Shown here piece by piece: positions 7,956-14,171 of a stretch of DNA of 15,907 nt (position 1 is its first letter; every line of letters starts with the position of its first letter). The stretch lies in assembly GCA_021847625.1 (NCBI GenBank), contig JAJZQK010000023.1, forward strand, positions 1-15,907, in the 5' to 3' direction. The notes under the pieces are model-generated. The model made no database searches. It saw nothing but the letters and a program-made list of their open reading frames with translations, and had not been told where the DNA came from. The translations under genes and the position numbers were made by a program. Source of the stretch: Chloroflexota bacterium. GTDB taxonomy: Bacteria > Chloroflexota > FW602-bin22 > JAMCYS01.

Positions 7956-8092
7956 TACCGGCGACAGGGCGGGCACAAGGTTGGGCGCTGGTGTCGTTTT
8001 CGACCCATGTTGGTGGCTGCCGGGCCATGAGGAATTCCCTCGTTTGGGAACGTCGGCGAGGACCCGGTACGCGATCTGAGCGCAGATGAGTG

Positions 8093-8509
8093 ATGGAAGA
8101 AAAATCGGCGAGGGGCGAGCCGCGGCGGCGCCGTCGGCTCTCGCAGGAAGAACGCAGATTCGAGCATCTGGTCGCCGAGGCCATCGACGACCTGCCGCTC
8201 TCCATTCGGCAGCGACTGGCCAACGTCGACGTGGTCGTCGAGGACGAGCCCACGCCATACCATCTGGCGGAGGCCGGCCTGTCGGCGGGCGAATCGCTGT
8301 TTGGCCTTTACCAGGGCATACCGCAGACGCAGCGTACGGCCGTCTACGGCATGGCCCTGCCGGACAAGATAACGATCTTCCGGGGACCCATCGAGCGGTT
8401 CTGTCGTTCGCGGCGGGAGATTCGCGAGCAGGTCAGGGAGACGATACTGCATGAGTTCGCCCACCACTTTGGGATCAGCGACGCCGAACTGGACGATATG
8501 GGCCTGTAA
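8093..8509 (+). CDS. Small zincin-like metallopeptidase family protein
   Basis: This predicted 138-residue soluble protein has a very basic N-terminus (RRRRR at 11-15) and no signal peptide or membrane segment. Near the C-terminus it has HEFAHHFGISD (120-130), which fits the zinc motif HExxHxxGxxD: His120 and His124 as ligands, Glu121 as catalytic base and Asp130 as probable third ligand. The length and motif position match the small zincin-like peptidase family PF06262 (DUF1025). Substrates of this family are not known to me. The start is either ATG 8093 or the GTG immediately before it (8090); neither has a clear Shine-Dalgarno. It is isolated between the dcw terminator and the ilv promoter, so its position gives no functional clue. 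Confidence 0.85.
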   Translation: MEEKSARGEPRRRRRLSQEERRFEHLVAEAIDDLPLSIRQRLANVDVVVEDEPTPYHLAEAGLSAGESLFGLYQGIPQTQRTAVYGMALPDKITIFRGPIERFCRSRREIREQVRETILHEFAHHFGISDAELDDMGL

Positions 8510-8520
8510 ACCGACGGTGA

Positions 8521-8575
8521 AGTTGGCCTTGATAAGTTGACATGCCATCCTGGCAGTGGTATCATGCGGCCAACT
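8521..8575. repeat. nested inverted repeats spanning the ilv promoter
   Basis: AGTTGGCC (8521-8528) and GGCCAACT (8568-8575) are exact inverted repeats flanking the promoter. Inside the -35/-10 spacer, TGCCA (8543-8547) and TGGCA (8551-8555) form a second exact repeat. The two centres differ by only 1 nt (8548 and 8549). The arrangement could be an operator for a dimeric regulator, or coincidence. Confidence 0.5.
8537..8565 (+). promoter_or_regulatory. sigma-70-type promoter of the ilv operon
   Basis: TTGACA (8537-8542, 6/6) is followed by a 17-nt spacer and TATCAT (8560-8565, 5/6). The predicted start is around A8572, which places the whole T-box leader downstream of it. This is by far the best promoter match in the window. 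Confidence 0.82.
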
Positions 8576-8776
8576 AAAGATTAGGCGACGTCGACGGGGA
8601 GTAGTAGAGAGACCCTAATCCTCCAGAGAGCCGGTGGCGGTGGGAATCCGGCGGTACTGATCGCTCAAACTCGCCCCTGAGTCGGTGGACCGAACGGATG
8701 AACGCCCTAGTAGGCCCGTCCCGGGTTGCGCTCGTTAACGCGCCAAAGTGGGTGTACGCTATTGGCATCACCAAGG

Positions 8777-8828
8777 AAGGGTGGCACCGCGGGAATGGAT
8801 CCCGTCCCTCGAGGACGGGTCTTTTTTT
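8777..8828 (+). terminator. T-box module 1: antiterminator and intrinsic terminator
   Basis: The T-box sequence AAGGGTGGCACCGCGGGAA is at 8777-8795. The antiterminator pairs AGGG (8778-8781) with CCCT (8806-8809) and CGGG (8790-8793) with CCCG (8801-8804). The competing terminator pairs CCCGTCC (8801-8807) with GGACGGG (8813-8819), followed by seven T residues (8822-8828). The two folds share 8801-8807 and exclude each other. The tRNA-pairing bulge reads TGGC (8782-8785). Confidence 0.92.
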
Positions 8829-8836
8829 GCGGTACG

Positions 8837-8860
8837 GTTGCCGACGAGGCCGTCGGCGAC
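8837..8860 (+). other. hairpin between the two T-box modules
   Basis: GTTGCCGACG (8837-8846) pairs with CGTCGGCGAC (8851-8860) over 10 bp with one wobble and an AGGC loop. It lies between terminator 1 and T-box sequence 2, where a Stem III-like element would be expected. It may be a duplicated Stem III or a spacer. There is no T-run after it. Confidence 0.5.
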
Positions 8861-8879
8861 GTCATAGGGCGGCGCCAAT

Positions 8880-8934
8880 AAGGGTGGTACCACGGGGGTG
8901 CTCTCGTCCCTTAACAGGCGAGAGCACTCTTTTT
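8880..8934 (+). terminator. T-box module 2: antiterminator and intrinsic terminator
   Basis: A second T-box sequence, AAGGGTGGTACCACGGG, begins at 8880. AGGG (8881-8884) pairs with CCCT (8908-8911), and CGGG (8893-8896) with CTCG (8903-8906, one wobble), to make the antiterminator. The terminator pairs GTGCTCTCG (8898-8906) with CGAGAGCAC (8919-8927), followed by TCTTTTT (8928-8934). The bulge reads TGGT (8885-8888). It has ACCACG where the consensus is ACCGCG. Confidence 0.92.
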
Positions 8935-8962
8935 GTAAGCAGTTAGGCGGATTCAACTGGGC

Positions 8963-8968
8963 AGGAGG
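8963..8968 (+). promoter_or_regulatory. ribosome binding site fixing the TTG start of ilvD
   Basis: AGGAGG lies 6 nt before TTG 8975. With the conserved N-terminus beginning immediately after it, this supports TTG as initiator; the next in-frame ATG would cut off the conserved RSD...ERAPHRSL start of the protein. Confidence 0.8.
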
Positions 8969-8974
8969 CAGAGG

Positions 8975-10630
8975 TTGAGAAGCGACATCCTTCGAAACGA
9001 TCCAGAGCGTGCGCCCCATCGATCGCTGATGCGGGCCTTGGGGCTAAATGACCGCGAGATGGGCCAACCGCTGGTTGGCATCGTCAATTCGTACAGCGAG
9101 ATTATTCCCGGCCATTCGCACCTGCGCCTGGTCGCGGACGCGGTGAAGGCCGGGGTGCGTATGGCGGGCGGCACGCCGATCGAGTTCAACACGATCGGCA
9201 TTTGCGACGGCATCGCCATGGGGCACGAGGGGATGTACTACTCCCTGCCCAGCCGGGAGATCATCGCCGACTCCGTGGAGCTGGTGGTACAGGGCCATCC
9301 CTTCGACGCGCTCGTCTTCGTACCCAACTGCGACAAGATTATCCCCGGCATGCTGATGGCAGCGGTGCGCCTCAACCTGCCGAGCGTCTTCATCTCCGGC
9401 GGCCCCATGCTCGCCGGCCAGTTGGACGGCCGGCCGGTCGACCTGGCCAGCGTCTTCCAGGCCGTCGGCGCCGTGATGAAGGGCAACATGAGCCTGGAAG
9501 AGCTCGACGAGCTGGAGCGCGTGGCCTGCCCCGGCTGCGGGTCGTGCGCGGGTATGTTCACCGCCAACACCATGAACTGCCTGACCGAGGCCCTGGGAAT
9601 GGCTCTGCCGGGCAACGGCACCATCCCGGCGCCGTTCGGGGCACGCCAGGCCCTGGCGAAGGCGGCCGGCGAGGCGGTGATGGACGTGTTGGCCAGAGAC
9701 CTACGGCCGCGTGACATCATCACCGAGGCGGCGATTCGCAACGCCTTCGTCGTGGACACGGCGATGGGCGGTTCCAGCAACTCCATTCTGCATCTCTTGG
9801 CCATCGCCAACGAGGCGGGCATCAACTTCCCCTTGGCCTCGGTCAACGGCATCTCAGCCGAGACGCCGCACCTGGCCAAGCTGAGCCCGGGCGGCGAGCA
9901 CCGCATCGAAGACCTGAATAGAGCCGGTGGAGTGCACGCGGTCATGAGTCGAGTTGCCGACCGGCTGTCTCTTGACTTGCCGACGGTGACGGGGCTCACC
10001 GTGGGCGAGAACGTGGCGGTGGCCAGAGTGCGCGACGACGACGTCGTCCGGCCCCTCGATCGGCCATACTCGAAGGGCGGCGGCCTGGCGATACTGTATG
10101 GGAGCCTGGCCCCCGACGGCGCGGTGATCAAGAAGGGGGCGATGAGCCCTAGCATGATGCAGCATCGCGGCCCGGCACGGGTGTTCGATGGGGAGCGAGG
10201 GGCCATCGACGCCATGAGCGCCGGCAAGATCGTGTCGGGCGACATCGTCGTGATCCGCTACGAGGGCCCGCGCGGTGGCCCGGGCATGCGCGAGATGCTG
10301 GCATCCACGTCGATCCTGTCCGGTATGGGCTTGGACGACAAGGTGGCGCTTATCACCGACGGTCGGTTCTCCGGCGCCTCGCGCGGAGCGGCGATCGGTC
10401 ACGTCTCGCCCGAGGCGGCGCTGCAAGGCCCAATCGGGGCCGTGCAGGATGGCGATATTATCTCGATTGACGTTCCCGCTTGCCGCCTGGACCTGGAGGT
10501 CGACGCGGCGGAGATCGAGCGGCGCCTCAAGGCGCTGCCGCCGTTCGTGCCCAACGTGCAGACGGGCTACCTGCGGCGCTATTCTCAGCACGTCACATCG
10601 GCGAGCACGGGAGCCGTGTTCAAGGACTAA
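8975..10630 (+). CDS. ilvD: Dihydroxy-acid dehydratase IlvD
   Basis: IlvD is an iron-sulfur dehydratase that converts 2,3-dihydroxy-isovalerate and 2,3-dihydroxy-3-methylvalerate to the keto acids that precede valine/leucine and isoleucine. The 551 residues are typical. Motifs are ERAPHRSL (11-18), [14 protein letters not shown] (37-50), [12 protein letters not shown] (76-87), [13 protein letters not shown] (117-129) and [18 protein letters not shown] (184-201). Candidate cluster cysteines are Cys77, Cys119 and one or more of Cys185, 188 and 191. The protein has PGH where other subtypes have PCN, a known variation. It starts at TTG with a strong ribosome site 40 nt after the second T-box terminator. 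It is the first gene of the operon; ilvB follows after 159 nt containing a repeat element. Confidence 0.97.
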   Translation: MRSDILRNDPERAPHRSLMRALGLNDREMGQPLVGIVNSYSEIIPGHSHLRLVADAVKAGVRMAGGTPIEFNTIGICDGIAMGHEGMYYSLPSREIIADSVELVVQGHPFDALVFVPNCDKIIPGMLMAAVRLNLPSVFISGGPMLAGQLDGRPVDLASVFQAVGAVMKGNMSLEELDELERVACPGCGSCAGMFTANTMNCLTEALGMALPGNGTIPAPFGARQALAKAAGEAVMDVLARDLRPRDIITEAAIRNAFVVDTAMGGSSNSILHLLAIANEAGINFPLASVNGISAETPHLAKLSPGGEHRIEDLNRAGGVHAVMSRVADRLSLDLPTVTGLTVGENVAVARVRDDDVVRPLDRPYSKGGGLAILYGSLAPDGAVIKKGAMSPSMMQHRGPARVFDGERGAIDAMSAGKIVSGDIVVIRYEGPRGGPGMREMLASTSILSGMGLDDKVALITDGRFSGASRGAAIGHVSPEAALQGPIGAVQDGDIISIDVPACRLDLEVDAAEIERRLKALPPFVPNVQTGYLRRYSQHVTSASTGAVFKD

Positions 10631-10642
10631 CGGTGGCAAGGC

Positions 10643-10659
10643 GTTCCCTTTGCGGGAAC
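10643..10659. repeat. small hairpin after ilvD
   Basis: GTTCCC (10643-10648) pairs with GGGAAC (10654-10659) around TTTGC. It lies 12 nt after the ilvD stop and 3 nt before the repeat at 10663. No T-run follows, so it should not stop transcription into ilvB. A similar TTCCC/GGGAA stem lies at 8036-8050. Confidence 0.4.
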
Positions 10660-10662
10660 ATG

Positions 10663-10727
10663 CCGTAGGGGCGGACACCTCTCTGCCGGCAGCGGCCGGC
10701 GGGGAGTAGAGCCGTCCGCCCCCACGG
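10663..10727. repeat. dispersed GTAGGGGCG palindromic repeat, copy 2
   Basis: CCGTAGGGGCGGAC (10663-10676) pairs with GTCCGCCCCCACGG (10714-10727) over 14 positions with one mismatch. An interior CCGGC/GCCGG stem (10686-10690/10695-10699) adds to the fold. It shares both ends with the element at 7902-7955. It sits inside the ilv operon, between ilvD and ilvB, and could influence mRNA processing or relative expression. Both roles are inferences. Confidence 0.7.
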
Positions 10728-10789
10728 GTTTGGGCTGATTACTGGGGCCGAGGACTCCAGCGGTAGTACGAGGAGAAAGGAGCTATCAG

Positions 10790-12514
10790 GTGGTGGCTAC
10801 GAACAAAGCGAGAGCCGATTCCCCAACCCTTCGCGAGAGTGAGGAAGCGCGCGTCCTTAGCGGCGCGCAGATGGTATGCGAGTCGCTCGTTCGCGAGGGC
10901 GTAGAAGTCATCTTCGGCTACCCGGGTGGGGCGATAACTCCTTTCTACCACGCGCTGCCCGACTATCCGATTCGGCACGTGCTGGTGCGGCACGAGCAGG
11001 CGGCCGCGCACGCTGCCGACGGCTACGCCCGGGCCACGGGCAAGACGGGGGTCTGCGTGGCCACCTCCGGGCCGGGGGCGACGAACCTCGTCACCGGCAT
11101 CGCCACGGCCTACTTGGATTCGTCGTCCGTGGTGGCCATTACCGGGCAGGTGCCGACGACGCAGGTGGGCAAGGACGCGTTCCAGGAGACGGACATCACC
11201 GGCATCACCCTGCCGATAACGAAGCACAATTACCTGGTGCTGGACGTCAGCGAGATCCCGCGCACGGTGAAGGAAGCGTTCCACCTGTCCCAGACCGGCC
11301 GCCAAGGGCCCGTCCTCATCGACCTGCCGAGCGATGTGCAGCGGGCGAAGGGGAAGTACGTCTACCCCGCGGACGTCGACCTGCGAGGCTACCGGCCGAG
11401 CGTGGCGGGCAATGCCCGCCAGGTGAGGCAGGCAGTCAAACTGCTCAGGACGGCCGAGCGGCCGGTGATCCTGGTCGGGCGCGGGGCGCACCTGGGCGGG
11501 GCCTACGACGAGCTGATCCGTCTGGCCGAGGAGGCTAACGTGCCCGTGTTCTCGACCCTGATGGGGCTGGGCGCCTTCCCGGGCTCGCACCCGCTTTTCT
11601 ATGGGTTGGTTGGCTTGCACGGGTTGGCCTATGCCAATAGGGCCCTCTGCAACTGCGACCTCGTGATGGTCATCGGCGCCCGCCTGAGCGATCGCACCAC
11701 CGGCAACCCTCGGTCGTTTGCCAAGCAGGCACGCCTGATCCATATCGACGTCGACCCGGCGGAGATAGGCAAGAACGTGGGCGTGGACGTGCCCATCGTG
11801 GGCGACGTGCGGCGGGTGCTGGAGGCGCTGCTGCACGAGGGCGTGCGTCGGGATAAAGACGGGTGGCTGGAGCAGATGAATATCTGGCGCGAAGAAGGGG
11901 CCGACGTGCCCTGGCCGGGCGACGGCCATGTCAGCCCCCAGACGGCGATCCGCCGCCTGCACCAGGAGACCAAGGGGGAGGCGGTAATCGTCACCGACGT
12001 GGGCCAGCATCAGCTCTGGGCGGCTCGCTACTACGACTACGACCGGCCCCGCAGCTTCATCTCTTCCGGCGGACTTGGTACGATGGGCTTTGGCCTGCCG
12101 GCGGCGGTAGGGGCCAAGATCGGGCGGCCCGACGCCAACGTGTGGGTGGTGTGCGGCGATGGCGGCCTGCAAATGACGATTCAGGAGATGGCGACGGTGG
12201 TCCAGGAGGGGCTGGACATCAAGATAGCCTTACTGAACAACGGCTATCTGGGGATGGTCAGGCAGCTTCAGGAGTTCTTCCACGACCGCCGTTATTCCGG
12301 GACAGCCCTCCTGGGGCCCGACTTCGTGCGGGTGGCAGAGGCCTACGGCATAGCGGGGCGGCGCGTGGAACGCGACGAGGAGGTCTCCGAGGCTCTGCGC
12401 TGGGCCAACGCCGTCGATGGGCCCGCGCTCGTGGAGTTCGTCATCGAGCCGGAGGCCAACGTGTACCCGATGGTCTCGCCCGGCAAATCGCTGGAAGATA
12501 TGATCGAGGGCTAG
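10790..12514 (+). CDS. ilvB: Acetohydroxyacid synthase large (catalytic) subunit IlvB
   Basis: This ThDP-dependent enzyme condenses pyruvate with pyruvate or 2-ketobutyrate, the first common step to valine/leucine and isoleucine. The 574 residues show the three ThDP-family domains: N-terminal PYR (about 22-190) with FGYPGGAI (42-49) and the catalytic Glu69 in RHEQAAAH, a central FAD-binding-type domain (about 205-345), and PP (about 390-560) with GDGG (456-459) and NN (483-484). ITKHNYLV (143-150) is typical of biosynthetic AHAS. Residue 493 is Leu (MVRQLQEFF) where AHAS enzymes normally have Trp (MVRQWQ). GTG 10790 has AAGGAG at 10777-10782; GTG 10793 is an alternative. The regulatory subunit gene follows 12 nt after the stop. 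Confidence 0.97.
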   Translation: MVATNKARADSPTLRESEEARVLSGAQMVCESLVREGVEVIFGYPGGAITPFYHALPDYPIRHVLVRHEQAAAHAADGYARATGKTGVCVATSGPGATNLVTGIATAYLDSSSVVAITGQVPTTQVGKDAFQETDITGITLPITKHNYLVLDVSEIPRTVKEAFHLSQTGRQGPVLIDLPSDVQRAKGKYVYPADVDLRGYRPSVAGNARQVRQAVKLLRTAERPVILVGRGAHLGGAYDELIRLAEEANVPVFSTLMGLGAFPGSHPLFYGLVGLHGLAYANRALCNCDLVMVIGARLSDRTTGNPRSFAKQARLIHIDVDPAEIGKNVGVDVPIVGDVRRVLEALLHEGVRRDKDGWLEQMNIWREEGADVPWPGDGHVSPQTAIRRLHQETKGEAVIVTDVGQHQLWAARYYDYDRPRSFISSGGLGTMGFGLPAAVGAKIGRPDANVWVVCGDGGLQMTIQEMATVVQEGLDIKIALLNNGYLGMVRQLQEFFHDRRYSGTALLGPDFVRVAEAYGIAGRRVERDEEVSEALRWANAVDGPALVEFVIEPEANVYPMVSPGKSLEDMIEG

Positions 12515-12526
12515 CGGAGGATAGAG

Positions 12527-13057
12527 ATGGCACGAGCGCAGATGGAAGATACGCCGGTGCGACACACGCTGGTGGCCCTGCTCGAAGACAAGCCCGGCGT
12601 GCTCAACAGGGTCGTCAGCCTACTACGTCGGCGCGGCTTCAACATCGAAAGCCTCACGGTCGGCCACAGCGAGACCAAGGGCGTCAGCCGGATGACGCTA
12701 GTTGTAGAGGGTGACGAAGCCATCATCGAGCAGGTGGTCAAGCAGCTCTACAAGCTGATCGAGGTCGTCAAGGTTACTGACCTGAGCGAGGAGCGAGCGG
12801 TCATTCGGGAACTGGCCCTGGTCAAGGTCAACGCGACCGCCTCCACGCGCGGCGAGCTGATGCAGATCGCCGACATCTATCGGGGCAAGATCGTCGACCT
12901 TGCGAGTGACTCGGTCATGATCGAGATCACGGGCGCCGAGGATAAGATCGACTCGATGATCGACCTTCTGCGGCGCTTCGGGATCAAGGAAATCGTGCGG
13001 ACGGGCCGCCTGGCCATGCTGCGAGGGGCGGCCGGCGTAACAAAAGCAGATGATTGA
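12527..13057 (+). CDS. ilvN: Acetohydroxyacid synthase small (regulatory) subunit IlvN/IlvH
   Basis: This subunit activates IlvB and usually confers feedback inhibition by valine. The 176-residue protein has an N-terminal ACT domain starting HTLVALLEDKPGVLNRV, with RRGFNIESLTVG downstream, and the C-terminal ALS_ss_C domain beginning around ELALVKVNA, through RGKIVDLASDSVMIEITG to FGIKEIVRTGRLAMLRG. The length is that of the full two-domain (IlvH-like) form rather than the short E. coli IlvN form. ATG 12527 has GGAGG at 12516-12520 with 6-nt spacing. The gene lies 12 nt after ilvB and 24 nt before ilvC, so the three are co-transcribed. The valine-site residues look conventional, but sensitivity cannot be judged by eye. 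Confidence 0.96.
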   Translation: MARAQMEDTPVRHTLVALLEDKPGVLNRVVSLLRRRGFNIESLTVGHSETKGVSRMTLVVEGDEAIIEQVVKQLYKLIEVVKVTDLSEERAVIRELALVKVNATASTRGELMQIADIYRGKIVDLASDSVMIEITGAEDKIDSMIDLLRRFGIKEIVRTGRLAMLRGAAGVTKADD

Positions 13058-13081
13058 TAGGGTAGGAGGAGAAGACTCGTA

Positions 13082-14080
13082 ATGGCTCGGATGTACTATG
13101 ACGCCGATGCAGACCTTGGGTTGTTGGATAACAAGAAGATCGCCGTAATCGGCTACGGCAGCCAGGGACACGCGCACTCACTGAACCTCAAGGACAGCGG
13201 CTGCAACGTGATGGTTGGCCTCTACAAGGGCAGCAAGTCCTGGCCGCGGGCTGAGGCGGCGGGCCTCACCGTGAAGACGGCCGCGGAGGCAGCCAGGGAG
13301 GCCGACATCATCATGATGGTCGTGCCCGATGAGAAGCAGCGGGAACTCTACTATTCCGCCATCGAGCCTGGGCTGGCGCCGGGCAAGATGCTGATGTTCG
13401 CCCACGGGTTCAATATCCACTTCCAGCAGATCAGGCCCCCGGAGGGGGTCGATGTGACGATGGTCGCTCCCAAGAGCCCCGGCCATATGATGCGCGATCT
13501 CTTCACCCAGGGCGTCGGCGTGCCGGGCTTGGTCGCCGTGCACCAGGATGCCACGGGTCGGGCCAAGGACTTCGCGCTGGCCTACGCGCGCGGCGTCGGC
13601 TGCACGCGGGCCGGTGTGGTGGAGACCTCCTTCCGCGAGGAGACGGAGACCGACCTCTTTGGCGAGCAGGCGGTGCTGTGTGGCGGCGTGAGCGCGCTCA
13701 TCCAGACCGGGTTCGAGACTCTGGTGGAAGCGGGCTACCAGCCGGAGATGGCTTACTTCGAGTGCCTGCACGAACTGAAGCTCATCGTCGACCTGATTTA
13801 CAGTGGCGGTCTAAGCTACATGCGCTACTCGGTGAGCGACACGGCCGAATACGGCGACTACCATGCCGGTCCGCGGGTGATCGACGAGCACGTGCGGGCG
13901 GAGATGCGGAAGCTGCTGGCCGAGATCCAGAACGGCAAGTTCGCGCGCGAGTGGATCCTCGAGAACCAGGCCGGGCGGCCCAATTTCCTCGCCACGCGCC
14001 AGCAGCACGCGAATCACGAGATCGAGACGGTTGGCGCCAAGCTGCGGGAGATGATGCCCTGGCTGAAGAAGAGGTCCTAG
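13082..14080 (+). CDS. ilvC: Ketol-acid reductoisomerase, class I
   Basis: IlvC isomerises and reduces acetohydroxyacids to dihydroxyacids, using Mg2+ and NAD(P)H, between the AHAS and IlvD steps. The 332 residues fit the short class I form. The Rossmann motif is [13 protein letters not shown] (24-36), followed by the cofactor-specificity loop GLYKGSKSW (46-54); its Lys and Ser residues favour NADPH. Active-site residues are visible as His108 (FAHGFN), Asp191 and Glu195 ([12 protein letters not shown]), Glu227 and Glu231 ([10 protein letters not shown]), and Ser252 (VSDTAEYGD). ATG 13082 has AGGAGGA at 13064-13070, a fairly long spacing of 11 nt. It follows ilvN by 24 nt, and leuA starts 91 nt downstream. 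Confidence 0.97.
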   Translation: MARMYYDADADLGLLDNKKIAVIGYGSQGHAHSLNLKDSGCNVMVGLYKGSKSWPRAEAAGLTVKTAAEAAREADIIMMVVPDEKQRELYYSAIEPGLAPGKMLMFAHGFNIHFQQIRPPEGVDVTMVAPKSPGHMMRDLFTQGVGVPGLVAVHQDATGRAKDFALAYARGVGCTRAGVVETSFREETETDLFGEQAVLCGGVSALIQTGFETLVEAGYQPEMAYFECLHELKLIVDLIYSGGLSYMRYSVSDTAEYGDYHAGPRVIDEHVRAEMRKLLAEIQNGKFAREWILENQAGRPNFLATRQQHANHEIETVGAKLREMMPWLKKRS

Positions 14081-14108
14081 TAGCCTCTCGATCCGGACGA
14101 GTAACAGA

Positions 14109-14153
14109 TGGCCGGAGGACAGGGCGATGACGGCAGTCAGGCCTTGCCGGCCA
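14109..14153 (+). promoter_or_regulatory. inverted repeat in the ilvC-leuA spacer
   Basis: TGGCCGG (14109-14115) and CCGGCCA (14147-14153) are exact inverted repeats separated by 31 nt. The right arm ends 1 nt before the leuA ribosome site AAGGAG (14155-14160), so the fold could affect leuA translation. No T-run follows, so it is not an intrinsic terminator. Confidence 0.35.
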
Positions 14154-14165
14154 GAAGGAGCATGA
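14127..14165 (+). CDS. possible 12-codon upstream ORF before leuA
   Basis: ATG 14127 opens a frame encoding MTAVRPCRPEGA and ending at TGA 14163-14165. GGAGG lies 8 nt upstream (14114-14118), a proper ribosome site. The stop overlaps another ATG (14162), which opens the 5-codon frame MMSDG and ends inside the second and third leuA codons. The peptide has no leucine codons, so it is not a classical leucine attenuator peptide. Translation is unproven; it may be chance or a coupling device for leuA. Confidence 0.25.
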   Translation: MTAVRPCRPEGA

Positions 14166-14171
14166 TGAGCG

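Larger units (their letters stand above)
7684..8092. other. 409-nt intergenic region with hairpins, terminator and repeats
   Basis: No credible gene was seen between ftsZ and the metallopeptidase gene. From left to right it holds an exact 9-bp palindrome (7709-7730), an 8-bp stem with a 15-nt loop (7734-7764), a terminator-like hairpin (7769-7813) and two imperfect palindromic repeats (7863-7899 and 7902-7955). A less structured stretch of about 135 nt follows, containing the small stem TTCCC/GGGAA at 8036-8050. No promoter for the downstream gene could be identified in it. Confidence 0.7.
8572..8935 (+). promoter_or_regulatory. T-box riboswitch leader, leucine-type, with duplicated antiterminator/terminator
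   Basis: A T-box leader senses uncharged tRNA and prevents termination before biosynthetic genes. Stem I: CGACGGGG (8592-8599) pairs with CCCC and GTCG (8674-8677, 8681-8684). AGTA (8600-8603) faces AAACTCG (8667-8673) in the specifier loop, giving CTC (8670-8672, Leu) as probable specifier. Above it, GAG/CTC and ACC/GGT pair. The distal AGAGAGCCGG motif starts at 8625, and GCCGG/CCGGC (8630-8634/8648-8652) closes a terminal loop. Two T-box sequences follow, at 8777-8795 and 8880-8898, each with its own terminator. No second Stem I fits between them. The reading of the leader as a T-box is firm. The specifier is an inference from hand folding, and it agrees with the downstream ilv-leu genes. 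Confidence 0.93.

Noticed and set aside
7892..8089. 65-codon frame between ftsZ and the metallopeptidase gene
   Set aside because: It is made mostly of the palindromic repeat sequence, lacks a ribosome site and has no recognisable protein character.
8660..8662. ATC as an isoleucine specifier
   Set aside because: In the hand fold it lies above the GAG/CTC helix, outside the specifier loop that faces AGTA. CTC at 8670-8672 fits the loop better.
8698..8946. 82-codon frame inside the T-box leader
   Set aside because: It runs through both T-box sequences and terminators. The RNA structure explains the sequence better, and no ribosome site precedes it.
10739..12172. 477-codon antisense open frame opposite ilvB
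   Set aside because: It lies entirely across a clear, motif-rich IlvB and reads as low-complexity His/Arg/Gly/Pro-rich protein typical of GC-rich shadow frames. The same applies to the antisense frames at 14274-15353 (leuA), 9238-10245 and 9854-10678 (ilvD) and 198-905 (murG).
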